The notes: generated from the sequence alone by a model not told the origin. A DNA stretch of 11,537 nt from Alloiococcus sp035301245 (GCA_035301245.1 DATGUS010000066.1:1-11537); one strand, 5' to 3'. Shown: positions 1 to 6,613, counted from the first letter of the stretch. Program-made: numbers and translations.

Positions 1-1183
1 CATTTGGCCATTCTTTTCGGATGACTTTCTCTTCAGCTAACGTAATGGCTTCACCTAACCATGGTCCTGGTTTTTTAGCAAAATGAGTCATTAAATCATG
101 ACCGGATAAATCTAAATCATCTCGTGAATGAATCGGTAACTCCGTATAAATCGTCACAACTTTTTCAGGATTACTCAACTCTTTATTCACATGACTTAAG
201 GCTTCTTCGACATCTAAACTTAAATCAAGGCCGTAGTTAAAAATAAGATACGGATCTAAGGTTTTAGTTTTAAGACGCTCTTCCATTCCCAAAACAATGG
301 TTTTTACATCCTCAATCATTTGATTTGATGTTTTCCACTGTCTTAAAAATGAAGCAATATTTTCTTGATACGCCCTTGGTTGCATGTAGCGAATATAATA
401 TAAAAGGAGTGACCAAGCGATCCTTTCACTGTCAATACGCTTTTCACCATTTGCTAAATAAACGAGTGCCATTTTTTTATTAGCCAGTTCTGGACAATAT
501 TCATATAACTTTGTTTCAATGACAGCTTCTAGCCCTCGTTTTCTGGCTTTGGAAGTCAGCAGTTTAATCCATTCAATATTAATGCGTTCCACAGCAATCT
601 TTTCTAACAATGGGACTTGTTCTTTCGTTGCTTCTAAGGTGTTATCATCAATCTCAAAACCAAGTTGTGCTGCAAAACGTACAGCACGCATCATACGAAG
701 AGCATCTTCATGGAACCTCTCATTCGGATCACCTACTGCACGAATGATTTTTTTATTTAAGTCTTCAATGCCATTAAATAAATCTGTAATATTGCCTTCT
801 TTATCGATTGCAATCGCATTAATGGTAAAATCACGACGTTTTAAATCTTCTTTTAAAGAGCGCACGAAAGATACCGAATCCGGTCTTCTAAAATCTTTAT
901 AAGTTGATTCGGTTCTATAAGTTGTAATTTCGTAATGATTATCGCCTTCCATAACTAAAACCGTGCCATGTTCAATGCCAATGTCAACGGTTTTTTCGAA
1001 TAATGCTTTCACTTCTTCTGGACGGGCGCTGGTTGCTATATCAACATCATTGACGGGTAAACCTAATAGTGCATCACGTACACTACCGCCAACAAAATAG
1101 GCTTCATAACCGGTTTCTGTTAATCGCTCAAAAACCGGAAGAGCCTGTTTAAATTCCTCTGTTAGTGTTAATTGGTCGTTCAC
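1..1183 (-). CDS. cca: CCA-adding enzyme (CCA tRNA nucleotidyltransferase), 3' end outside window
   Basis: Adds or repairs the 3'-terminal CCA of tRNAs using CTP and ATP, without a nucleic acid template, in the cytoplasm. The 394 visible codons read as a class II nucleotidyltransferase of the Bacilli type. The head-domain motif GGSVRD is at residues 32-37, and the metal-binding DVD carboxylates (D46, D48) lie in LPVNDVDIAT. RRDFTINA is at 116-123 and the NTP-selecting EDALRMMRAVRF motif at 159-170. The C-terminal text (LSGHDLM, then GPWLGEAI) matches the tail region, and family members are about 400 aa, so only a few residues should be missing. The start is GTG at 1183-1181, preceded by GAGAGGG with 7-nt spacing; no ATG precedes it in frame near that RBS. 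It begins 22 nt after the ypjD-like gene on the same strand and is probably co-transcribed with it. Confidence 0.95.
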   Translation of the reverse strand, partial: MNDQLTLTEEFKQALPVFERLTETGYEAYFVGGSVRDALLGLPVNDVDIATSARPEEVKALFEKTVDIGIEHGTVLVMEGDNHYEITTYRTESTYKDFRRPDSVSFVRSLKEDLKRRDFTINAIAIDKEGNITDLFNGIEDLNKKIIRAVGDPNERFHEDALRMMRAVRFAAQLGFEIDDNTLEATKEQVPLLEKIAVERINIEWIKLLTSKARKRGLEAVIETKLYEYCPELANKKMALVYLANGEKRIDSERIAWSLLLYYIRYMQPRAYQENIASFLRQWKTSNQMIEDVKTIVLGMEERLKTKTLDPYLIFNYGLDLSLDVEEALSHVNKELSNPEKVVTIYTELPIHSRDDLDLSGHDLMTHFAKKPGPWLGEAITLAEEKVIRKEWPN

Positions 1184-1205
1184 TGAAGAACCCTCTCTAT
1201 CTCTA

Positions 1206-1565
1206 TTATTTTAACGTTTTGCTGTCAGGTATATCCGCCGTCTTTCCGTCTTTACGTTCAAAACGGTACTTATCACGACACTCAAACTTATCCATCACTT
1301 GGCGGAAGGCATCACTGAGATCAATATCCAAAGAATTTGCCATACAGATCACAACAAATAAAACGTCACCTAACTCTTCTTCGACTGTTTTAGGCTTTTC
1401 TGTATCTTTTTTCTGTTTTTCACCGTAGTAATGGTTAATCTCTCGGGCTAACTCACCATTTTCTTCGGTAAGCCTTGCCATCAATGCAAGCGGAGAAAAA
1501 TACCCGGTCTTAAATTGACTGATATACTCATCCACACGTTCTTGCATTAGTTTCATATCCGTCAT
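1206..1565 (-). CDS. ypjD: MazG-like nucleotide pyrophosphohydrolase (YpjD-like)
   Basis: A 119-aa all-helical protein with the MazG/dUTPase-like metal-binding pattern. EExxE lies at residues 34-38 (in RLTEENGELAREI) and the second carboxylate pair is E64xxD67 (in VEEELGDVLFVV). Such proteins hydrolyse (d)NTPs to NMP and pyrophosphate and are viewed as pool-sanitising enzymes; the substrate of this one cannot be read from sequence. Length matches the short single-domain MazG proteins. AGGTGA lies 4 nt before the chosen ATG. Position just upstream of cca resembles Bacillus subtilis ypjD, although there dapB, mgsA and bacillithiol genes lie between the two. A 96-nt gap separates it from the upstream ypiB-like gene and contains only an AT-rich imperfect palindrome around AAAATTTT. 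Confidence 0.9.
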   Translation of the reverse strand: MTDMKLMQERVDEYISQFKTGYFSPLALMARLTEENGELAREINHYYGEKQKKDTEKPKTVEEELGDVLFVVICMANSLDIDLSDAFRQVMDKFECRDKYRFERKDGKTADIPDSKTLK

Positions 1566-1661
1566 GCTGTCACCTAACCTTTTCTTCTTATCATTTCAGT
1601 TCATCTACTTTTTTTGAGCTTAAAATTTTCAGCAATAACTACGAAGTTTAGATAAAAAATT

Positions 1662-2231
1662 TTAATGATTCATCTTCAGTTCGGCAAGAGATTGTTCGAT
1701 CTCAATCAGTTCATCGGACAATTCAATAAAACGTTCTTTATCCTCTTTCGCTAGCGCATCATCAATGTCATCAATCAATTCTTCTTTACGCGTTGTAAGC
1801 TGAAATTCATCAATGGCATCATTAGCCATGACACGAATATTTTCTGGCACTAAGTCATTCCACTTCGCATAAGGGTTGTCCTCTAGTACTTTTACATATA
1901 AAGGCGATAAAAAAGCTTCTGGAAAATCAACTTCTAAAAATAAAGGTTCATGCCAGTTCATTCGAATTTCGTGAAAAGCTTTTTCAGGATCTTCATACTC
2001 TACGCCATTTTTATAAAATAAAAATGAACGGCCTTGTGTATGAGCAGCACCCATCTTAATACCTCTAGGAGTCGCCTTAACGTTTTCTACAAAATGCGTG
2101 CGGTCTAAGACAATATCATGATTGGCTAAATAATCTAAGATCCATAGTGATTCACGGCGTCTTAACTTATATGTCCCCACAAACCATTTTATAAAGGCTT
2201 TTTTATGTTCTAATAATACTTTCTGTTTCAT
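1662..2231 (-). CDS. ypiB: UPF0302/IDEAL-domain protein (YpiB-like)
   Basis: A 189-aa protein of the UPF0302 family. The conserved N-terminal block covers about residues 1-115 (KAFIKWFVGTYKLRRRE, then WILDYLANHD). The C-terminal part, about 147-180, matches the short helical IDEAL module (LIDDIDDALAKEDKERF). The biochemical role is not established; family members are cytosolic and sit next to a TPR protein in many Bacilli. There is no signal peptide or membrane segment. The start follows AAGGTGAG by 4 nt and the gene begins 10 nt after the TPR gene stops, so the pair is surely co-transcribed. The upstream neighbour and downstream ypjD and cca copy the Bacillus subtilis ypiA-ypiB order, which supports the name. 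Confidence 0.9.
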   Translation of the reverse strand: MKQKVLLEHKKAFIKWFVGTYKLRRRESLWILDYLANHDIVLDRTHFVENVKATPRGIKMGAAHTQGRSFLFYKNGVEYEDPEKAFHEIRMNWHEPLFLEVDFPEAFLSPLYVKVLEDNPYAKWNDLVPENIRVMANDAIDEFQLTTRKEELIDDIDDALAKEDKERFIELSDELIEIEQSLAELKMNH

Positions 2232-2241
2232 TTATCTCACC

Positions 2242-3510
2242 TTATTCATACCGTTGTTCAAGTCTCACTAACATCTCTTTAAATTCGATATCATTAGGAT
2301 TGACAATTAAGTAATCTTTAATTACGGTCAACAACTGATCATTGGCACCTTCTTCTTGTAGGAATAGGGCATAATCTTTTAAGAAATAACGGTTATCTTT
2401 TAAATAATCATAAGCTTGTTCATAATAGGAACGGGCTTGATTATAATCTTCATCATGGTTGTAGGCAGTCGCTAGCACCCAATATAACTGAGGGTCAACT
2501 TGATCTTCCTTCAATGCTTCAGAAACTAAATCAATCGCTTCTGAATAATCATCCATATAAATTAAAAAGTTCGCATATTCGATCAATGTCGTTTCACTAA
2601 TTGGATTCAGATCATAAGCTTGTTCAAAGTATTCACGCGCTTGAGTAAGCTCTTGACGCTTCATCTCTATTTTAGCACCAATAATAAATAATGATACATT
2701 CGATTCGTCTTGCGTTACCCCTTCTTTAACCACTTCTGCTGCTTCATCTAAACGTAACTCTTCTTCTAAAGCCGTTGCGAGATACGGATACACAGATGAA
2801 TAAGTCAGGTCGATTGTCTTCACTTGATTGAAACACTCAATCGCTCGACTATATTCTTCCATCTGATAAAAGGTCATCCCTAAAGCAAACAATGTATCGA
2901 TATCATCTTTTTCTTTAACAGCTTCTTCCAAATAAGGAACCGCTTGTTCAAAATCACCTGAAGCACTATAAGCTGTGCCAATACGGGCTTTAATCTGTAT
3001 ACCAGCCAATTCTTCAATGTCTAGGCGTAAACATGCTTCATAATGGTGAATGGCTTGGTTATATTGTGCCATTGAATAATAAAGTTCCGCTAGACCGAAC
3101 AAAATAATCGGCTCACTCGGCAGAAGTTTTTTTGCTTCTAGTAATTTCGCTTCACTAACCTCTGGCAGTTGCTGGGTTTGGTAATAATCAGCCGCTACTA
3201 ATAATGACTGAACATAGGCTGGACTTGAGTCATCAATCTCGTTTAACCAATCAATGGCTTCTAAGTCCTGCCCTTCTTCGATTGCAATCTCTGCTAGATA
3301 AATTCTAATTTCATCATCTAGTGGATTTACTTTTAATAAATGGTTCAGAACTGTTTTTGTTTCATTCAAGAACCCTAGCTGATATAACGAATCTGCCAGC
3401 ATATATAACGTGTCTTCATCATCTTCTTTAATGGATTGTTCCAGTAACATTTCTATTTCTGATAAATTTTGAGATTGAATGGCTTCGATAACATCCATTG
3501 CATATGACAT
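2242..3510 (-). CDS. ypiA: Tetratricopeptide repeat protein (YpiA-like)
   Basis: A 422-aa soluble protein made almost entirely of tandem TPR units, roughly eleven across residues 30-415. Repeat cores with the usual small and aromatic pattern are visible, for example LADSLYQLGFLNET, LAELYYSMAQYNQAI, LGMTFYQMEEYSRAI and LATAYNHDEDYNQA. The protein is strongly acidic. TPR arrays are protein-binding scaffolds; the partner is unknown, although the adjoining ypiB-like gene is a natural candidate. No signal peptide or transmembrane segment is present. The ATG at 3510 is preceded by GGAGTGAG at slightly long spacing; an in-frame ATG four codons later is an alternative. It is the first gene of the minus-strand operon ending in cca, with a plausible promoter about 80 nt upstream. 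Confidence 0.9.
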   Translation of the reverse strand: MSYAMDVIEAIQSQNLSEIEMLLEQSIKEDDEDTLYMLADSLYQLGFLNETKTVLNHLLKVNPLDDEIRIYLAEIAIEEGQDLEAIDWLNEIDDSSPAYVQSLLVAADYYQTQQLPEVSEAKLLEAKKLLPSEPIILFGLAELYYSMAQYNQAIHHYEACLRLDIEELAGIQIKARIGTAYSASGDFEQAVPYLEEAVKEKDDIDTLFALGMTFYQMEEYSRAIECFNQVKTIDLTYSSVYPYLATALEEELRLDEAAEVVKEGVTQDESNVSLFIIGAKIEMKRQELTQAREYFEQAYDLNPISETTLIEYANFLIYMDDYSEAIDLVSEALKEDQVDPQLYWVLATAYNHDEDYNQARSYYEQAYDYLKDNRYFLKDYALFLQEEGANDQLLTVIKDYLIVNPNDIEFKEMLVRLEQRYE

Positions 3511-3589
3511 TGTTTACTCACTCCACTACGTTGAATCTTATATTTCTATTTCTTGTTTTACCTAAATGTCGTATTCATTAATCTATCTT

Positions 3590-3618
3590 ATTTTAACATA
3601 GATAAGCCTTATCGTCAG
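3590..3618 (-). promoter_or_regulatory. Candidate sigma-A promoter of the ypiA-ypiB-ypjD-cca operon
   Basis: On the minus strand the -35 is CTGACG (4 of 6 matches, 3618-3613) and the -10 is TAAAAT (5 of 6, 3595-3590), with a 17-nt spacer. It lies about 80 nt upstream of the TPR gene start. No better-spaced pair is visible between the prepilin peptidase and this operon. No convincing terminator is seen after the peptidase, so read-through is also possible. Confidence 0.5.
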
Positions 3619-3708
3619 TCATTCGCTTTGATTAAAAAGTCTTAATAAACAGAGTGAGCATTGGGAAGATAATTCCAGTATTTCACTTCATATTCATGAT
3701 AAAACACT

Positions 3709-4398
3709 TCAATGAAAAACCGCCCCTACCACTAAAGTACAGATCATGCCTGATAAGATAAAGGGAACAAATGGGATACGATCAGCTTCAAAGAAAATAT
3801 GATAGATGACTCCGAAGATTGATGAAAGACACAACACCCATAAGCTTTGATCATAACCAACGACAGCACCTAGGAGTAAAAACAACTTTATATCCCCCAT
3901 ACCGATGCTGGATGGATAAATAAGTATAGCTAATATAAAGATCAACAACTGCACCCCAGCGCCTATTAACATTTCTTTGATAGTTAGTGGCGATAAGATA
4001 AGTAAAACGGGGGCAAATAAAAGTAATAAGCGATTTGATATTTTAAAATAATAAATATCTGAAACAGTTAAAATGATAAGTAGAGACATCAGAACGCTAT
4101 AAAACATAAATTCCAATGACCAGCCGTATTCCCAAAATAAACCACTCATCACTAGAGCAGTCAAAAACTCCATCACTGGATAAATCACCGATATAGCTTC
4201 TTTACACCCTCTGCATCGACCGCGCTGCAAAATATAAGACAATACCGGGATTAATTCCTGTGGGGTTAATATCCTTTGACATCGATCACAATATGAACGC
4301 AGCTGATTGGTATTAGGTTGTGCACATGACCGTGTCCCCACTACATTTAAGTACGATCCTAATATTAATGAATAAATAAAAACAATATTGTACTTCAT
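3709..4398 (-). CDS. comC: Prepilin peptidase, A24 family (ComC/PilD-like)
   Basis: A 229-aa polytopic membrane aspartyl protease that cleaves and usually N-methylates type IV pilin-like precursors; in transformable Bacilli these are the ComG pseudopilins. The N-terminal GSYLNVVGTR lies at residues 14-23. A zinc-binding cytoplasmic loop has the paired cysteines CxxC at 37-40 and 62-65. The two catalytic aspartates are D114 (TVSDIYYFKI) and D169 (GMGDIKL). At least six hydrophobic segments follow the loop. Length is near the ComC norm of about 230-250 aa. AGGAGG lies 6 nt before ATG. It is transcribed alone on the minus strand, divergent from a ComK-like gene. Its promoter has a fair -10 (TATAAG or TATTAT, 4435-4443) but no recognisable -35, which is replaced by a palindrome. 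Confidence 0.93.
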   Translation of the reverse strand: MKYNIVFIYSLILGSYLNVVGTRSCAQPNTNQLRSYCDRCQRILTPQELIPVLSYILQRGRCRGCKEAISVIYPVMEFLTALVMSGLFWEYGWSLEFMFYSVLMSLLIILTVSDIYYFKISNRLLLLFAPVLLILSPLTIKEMLIGAGVQLLIFILAILIYPSSIGMGDIKLFLLLGAVVGYDQSLWVLCLSSIFGVIYHIFFEADRIPFVPFILSGMICTLVVGAVFH

Positions 4399-4458
4399 AA
4401 CGTTCCTCCTAAATAAAAAGTTACATGCTTACATCTTATAATACGCATAACGACAGCG

Positions 4459-4470
4459 TTTTCATGAAAA
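4459..4470. promoter_or_regulatory. Perfect 12-bp palindrome at the -35 position of comC
   Basis: TTTTCATGAAAA is fully self-complementary. For the minus-strand -10 candidates TATAAG or TATTAT (4435-4443), a 17-nt spacer puts the -35 inside this palindrome, where the hexamers (GAAAAC, CATGAA) do not resemble TTGACA. This is the layout of an activator- or repressor-bound promoter. It is not a strict ComK AT-box (AAAA-N5-TTTT), so assignment to the adjacent regulator is inference. Confidence 0.4.
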
Positions 4471-4496
4471 TAGTCAACGATAATTGATCCTGATTA

Positions 4497-4515
4497 AAAA
4501 TATACTAACTATTTT
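4497..4515. repeat. AAAATA-N7-TATTTT inverted repeat in the comC/comK-like intergenic region
   Basis: Two 6-bp arms (4497-4502 and 4510-4515) are separated by 7 nt. The centre is about 41 bp, roughly four helical turns, from the centre of the TTTTCATGAAAA palindrome. It lies upstream of the ComK-like start, so it could be a site in that gene's own control region. A/T-tract dyads of this sort loosely resemble ComK boxes but the spacing differs from AAAA-N5-TTTT. Confidence 0.35.
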
Positions 4516-4586
4516 AGTTGATATTCATTGCATTAGTCATACCTTGTGATACGATTATCATAAATGAGTATTATGGGAGGTTTCGT

Positions 4587-5441
4587 ATGAAACAGTCATT
4601 GTTTGTTGATATTAATCGTTATGTAAATCGGTTGAAAGATCAGACGACACCTTACAATGTCGAACCGACTCAAAAGCGATTATGCGAGTATAATTTGGTC
4701 GATACACCCCTTGAGCAGTTCGTTGATTTGGCGCTAGATCGTAAGGTCATTTTCCTCGATGAAAAAGCTTTTTATCTTATGAAGCTTACCGACGATGAAT
4801 TGCCCTACCGAAGTCTCGTCTTTCAAATTGATGGTGCTATTTTAAAATCAGCCGAAACAACTGGACAAATTATGGCCAGGTATTTTAAAAAACTTCAAGT
4901 TCCCTATTCGTCTTCGAGTGACTTGGGAAAATTAGTCAATATTCATCAAAAATGTCCTTATGTCACTGAAGATGTTTGCTTTGCGCCCGATGGTGGTGTT
5001 TCAAAAAAATCAGTGAACTGGGTTGGGTTGCATCATATTAAATATTTTGAAGGCAATATGAAAAAGACAACTATATGTCTTGCCCCTCATAGCGAACTAG
5101 TTTTGCCACTTTCGATTCAACAAGTACACACGATGGTTGAACATGGTAGTTTAATTGCCTTAATGCAACAAGCCATCCTTGAATGCCTTACTAAGCAATT
5201 TTCATTTATGAACACATATGCCCATTCGAATAATGTCATTACTGATTATATTCATAAATTAAAATATGAAATAACGCTACCGAGTCCTCAAGAAATGTAC
5301 CAATTTATGGATCAAAAACGAATATTGAACTTACTTAAATCAATTATGGGCGTGGATTATCCAACGAAAGAAGAACTGGATAAAGTATTACCCTCACTAG
5401 ATACCTTCCGCAGCTATTTAGATATGGATAGAAATAAATAA
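4587..5441 (+). CDS. ComK-like competence transcription factor family protein (long form)
   Basis: A 284-aa protein with no membrane segment. The central part, about residues 60-192, follows the ComK pattern recalled from Bacillus subtilis. IHQKCPYVTED fits ISHKPPIMVDP; NWVGLHHIKYF (144-154) fits GWISHVHVKEF; LVLPLSIQQVHTMVEHGSL (171-189) fits MELPISYNSFENQVYRTAW. ComK activates late competence genes, including comC, by binding A/T-tract boxes. This protein is about 90 residues longer, with roughly 55 extra N-terminal and a longer C-terminal part, so it may be a divergent branch. The start at 4587 is preceded by GGGAGG at 6 nt; an upstream in-frame ATG at 4518 has no RBS and would overlap the promoter region. 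It is divergent from the prepilin peptidase, a classical ComK target. Similarity is judged by eye and is moderate. Confidence 0.65.
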   Translation: MKQSLFVDINRYVNRLKDQTTPYNVEPTQKRLCEYNLVDTPLEQFVDLALDRKVIFLDEKAFYLMKLTDDELPYRSLVFQIDGAILKSAETTGQIMARYFKKLQVPYSSSSDLGKLVNIHQKCPYVTEDVCFAPDGGVSKKSVNWVGLHHIKYFEGNMKKTTICLAPHSELVLPLSIQQVHTMVEHGSLIALMQQAILECLTKQFSFMNTYAHSNNVITDYIHKLKYEITLPSPQEMYQFMDQKRILNLLKSIMGVDYPTKEELDKVLPSLDTFRSYLDMDRNK

Positions 5442-5448
5442 AAAACAA

Positions 5449-5515
5449 AAAGTGGTAAACGACACCTGAGACACCTCTATATCATCTATAGAAGTTTCAA
5501 GACGTTTACCACTTT
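5449..5515 (+). terminator. Large hairpin with perfect 13-bp arms after the ComK-like gene
   Basis: AAAGTGGTAAACG (5449-5461) is exactly complementary to CGTTTACCACTTT (5503-5515), enclosing 41 nt. Inside, TCTATA and TATAGA pair around a TCATC loop, and flanking bases extend this stem with mismatches. The left side also holds two GACACCT direct repeats (5461-5467, 5470-5476). It begins 8 nt after the stop codon and probably ends transcription, but the following tract (ATTTAGC) is poor in T and the arms are longer than usual. A small inverted-repeat element is an alternative. Confidence 0.55.
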
Positions 5516-5581
5516 ATTTAGCATTCATTTTATTATTTAAAGATAATTTAAATTCATATTATGAGCAATATATTATAGATA

Positions 5582-5610
5582 TTGACATTTATAATAACGT
5601 AGGGCATCAT
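5582..5610 (+). promoter_or_regulatory. Candidate promoter of the coiled-coil membrane protein gene
   Basis: A consensus -35, TTGACA (5582-5587), is followed after 17 nt by CATCAT (5605-5610, 4 of 6 matches to TATAAT). Transcription would start near 5617, just ahead of the AAAGGAGG ribosome binding site at 5621. A TATAAT at 5590-5595 has no matching -35. The surrounding 5521-5634 stretch is very AT-rich and otherwise empty. Confidence 0.5.
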
Positions 5611-5634
5611 TATAAATTAGAAAGGAGGATTTCC

Positions 5635-6282
5635 ATGGACGATAATAAAGAAAACAATAAAACTAAAGTAAATAAAATAGTTATTATAGTTATTATAATT
5701 TTTCTAGTTATTTTGAGTACATATTTGGGATATTTTGTTGGGAAGCGTTTTGCGGTCAATACTATCCAAGGTGAAGCACATACTCTAGAAAGTGTTCGTA
5801 GTTCACTATCTGACGAAAAAGAAGAGTTAAAAGCAGTTGAAGATGAATATGCAGCTATTACAAAGGAATACCAAGAGGCTCAAAAATTACTAGATGAAAA
5901 AGACTCATTAGAGTCCGAAGTACAAAATCTTACAAATGATAAAGAATCTTTAACAAAAGAAAACAATAAACTTCAATCTAAAATTAATGATTCTGAAAAA
6001 CGTCTTCAAAAACTAGAAGAGTCTATAATTACTAAGGAAGGCGAACCACGACAACTAGTTCCCGGTAATTTTGAAGTCGGAAAAGATATCAATTCTGGTC
6101 GATACATCGTTACGAGAACTAATAACAAAAGTAGGGGAGATTTAGAAGTCAATAATTACGAAGAATTAGTATATTTTGACGATGACGAAGAGTTTGGCGT
6201 TACAGAGTACGTTATTTCATTAGAAGATGGAGATGAATTGAGACTATCAACTTCTCTAACCTTCACACCAGTTGAAGAATAA
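5635..6282 (+). CDS. Membrane-anchored coiled-coil protein of unknown function
   Basis: A 215-aa protein with three parts. A short lysine- and asparagine-rich cytoplasmic tail (1-13) is followed by one strongly hydrophobic segment (about 14-36, VNKIVIIVIIIFLVILSTY region). A heptad-rich, Glu/Lys-rich coiled coil spans about 50-133. A compact C-terminal domain (about 141-213) starts with VPGNFEVGKDINSGRY and ends with LEDGDELRLSTSLTFTP. With a cytoplasmic N-terminus, the coiled coil and last domain should face outside. The PGxxxVGxDIxxGxY text resembles small beta-rich domains on exported proteins of Firmicutes, for which I know no function. There are no cleavage, LPXTG or lipobox signals. AAAGGAGG sits 6 nt before the ATG. 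The gene stands alone between terminators. Function unknown; a cell-envelope role is inference. Confidence 0.85.
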   Translation: MDDNKENNKTKVNKIVIIVIIIFLVILSTYLGYFVGKRFAVNTIQGEAHTLESVRSSLSDEKEELKAVEDEYAAITKEYQEAQKLLDEKDSLESEVQNLTNDKESLTKENNKLQSKINDSEKRLQKLEESIITKEGEPRQLVPGNFEVGKDINSGRYIVTRTNNKSRGDLEVNNYEELVYFDDDEEFGVTEYVISLEDGDELRLSTSLTFTPVEE

Positions 6283-6283
6283 C

Positions 6284-6313
6284 AAAGAGTAAGCGGAAAT
6301 TCGCTTACTCTTT
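6284..6313. terminator. Bidirectional rho-independent terminator
   Basis: AAAGAGTAAGCG (6284-6295) and CGCTTACTCTTT (6302-6313) form a perfect 12-bp stem with a 6-nt loop. On the plus strand it is followed by a TATTTTTATT tract, ending the coiled-coil gene. On the minus strand the outgoing tract (TTTGTTATTCTT side) is also T-rich, and the convergent 67-aa gene stops only 5 nt away, so it likely serves both. Confidence 0.9.
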
Positions 6314-6318
6314 TATTT

Positions 6319-6522
6319 TTATTCAGCTTTTTCACCATTTAAAGGTGATTTCATTTCAGCATCATCTTTATCAACTTTGTTTGCTTTGCGATCAGCCTTT
6401 TCTTTCTTAACTGTCTCTTCATCACCTGTTAGTTCAGGTTGATTGGTTTCTTTTGTTCCTTCTTTATTAGTTTCTTTTGTCTCTTCGTTTGATACTTTTT
6501 GATCTTCATTCTCTTTAGTCAT
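6319..6522 (-). CDS. Small highly charged, probably disordered protein
   Basis: A 67-aa protein in which about half the residues are charged (14 Glu, 6 Asp, 13 Lys, 1 Arg). It has no Cys, Trp, Phe, Tyr, Ile or His. The motif TKETN is repeated (15-19 and 23-27). Such composition predicts an unfolded cytosolic protein; function is unknown and homology would be hard to show. It is supported as a real gene by GGAGGG 6 nt before the ATG, a well-spaced promoter upstream (TTTACA-17-TACGAT) and a terminator right after the stop. It is divergent from the AraC-type regulator gene, with a 30-bp inverted repeat overlapping its -10, so it is likely controlled by that regulator or another factor. Confidence 0.75.
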   Translation of the reverse strand: MTKENEDQKVSNEETKETNKEGTKETNQPELTGDEETVKKEKADRKANKVDKDDAEMKSPLNGEKAE

Positions 6523-6567
6523 GATTTTCCCTCCATTATCAAATTATTAACAAAATTAAAATTGTTC

Positions 6568-6597
6568 TATTTGTTACTAAATTCATCGTAACAAATA
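6568..6597. promoter_or_regulatory. Perfect inverted repeat, candidate operator between divergent genes
   Basis: TATTTGTTAC (6568-6577) and GTAACAAATA (6588-6597) are exact inverse copies with a 10-nt spacer, putting the half-sites two helical turns apart. The element covers the -10 (6585-6590) and probable start point of the 67-aa gene's promoter. It lies about 40-70 bp upstream of the extended -10 facing the AraC-type gene. A further ATTTGTT copy is at 6622-6628. The placement suggests repression of one gene and control of the other. Confidence 0.55.
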
Positions 6598-6613
6598 ACC
6601 ATCTAGTTGTAAA
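6585..6613 (-). promoter_or_regulatory. Promoter of the small charged protein gene
   Basis: On the minus strand TTTACA (6613-6608, 5 of 6) and TACGAT (6590-6585, 4 of 6) are separated by 17 nt. This gives a start near 6578 and an untranslated leader of about 55 nt. The -10 lies inside the right arm of the 30-bp inverted repeat. Confidence 0.6.

Noticed and set aside
519..902. Plus-strand open frame opposite cca
   Set aside because: Entirely antisense to a well-supported gene, no RBS and no recognisable protein.
1566..1661. AT-rich GCTTAAAATTTTCAGC palindrome between ypiB and ypjD as a terminator or promoter
   Set aside because: The stem is almost wholly A/T with no following T-tract in the needed direction, and no -35/-10 pair with proper spacing was found.
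3630..3705. Short minus-strand reading frame after comC giving protein-like text (VFYHEYEVKYWNYLPNAHSVY)
   Set aside because: Only about 21 codons from a possible GTG, no ribosome binding site, and a stop codon just upstream in the same frame. Looks like chance or an unrecognisable remnant.
4399..4586. Strict ComK boxes (AAAA-N5-TTTT)
   Set aside because: No exact instance found on either strand; the A/T dyads present have other spacings and are reported only as candidate sites.
5462..5502. GACACCT repeats as a possible CRISPR or iteron array
   Set aside because: Only two 7-nt copies 9 nt apart inside one hairpin; no array.
6156..6338. Minus-strand 60-codon frame antisense to the end of the coiled-coil gene
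   Set aside because: Serine-rich antisense shadow crossing the bidirectional terminator; no RBS.
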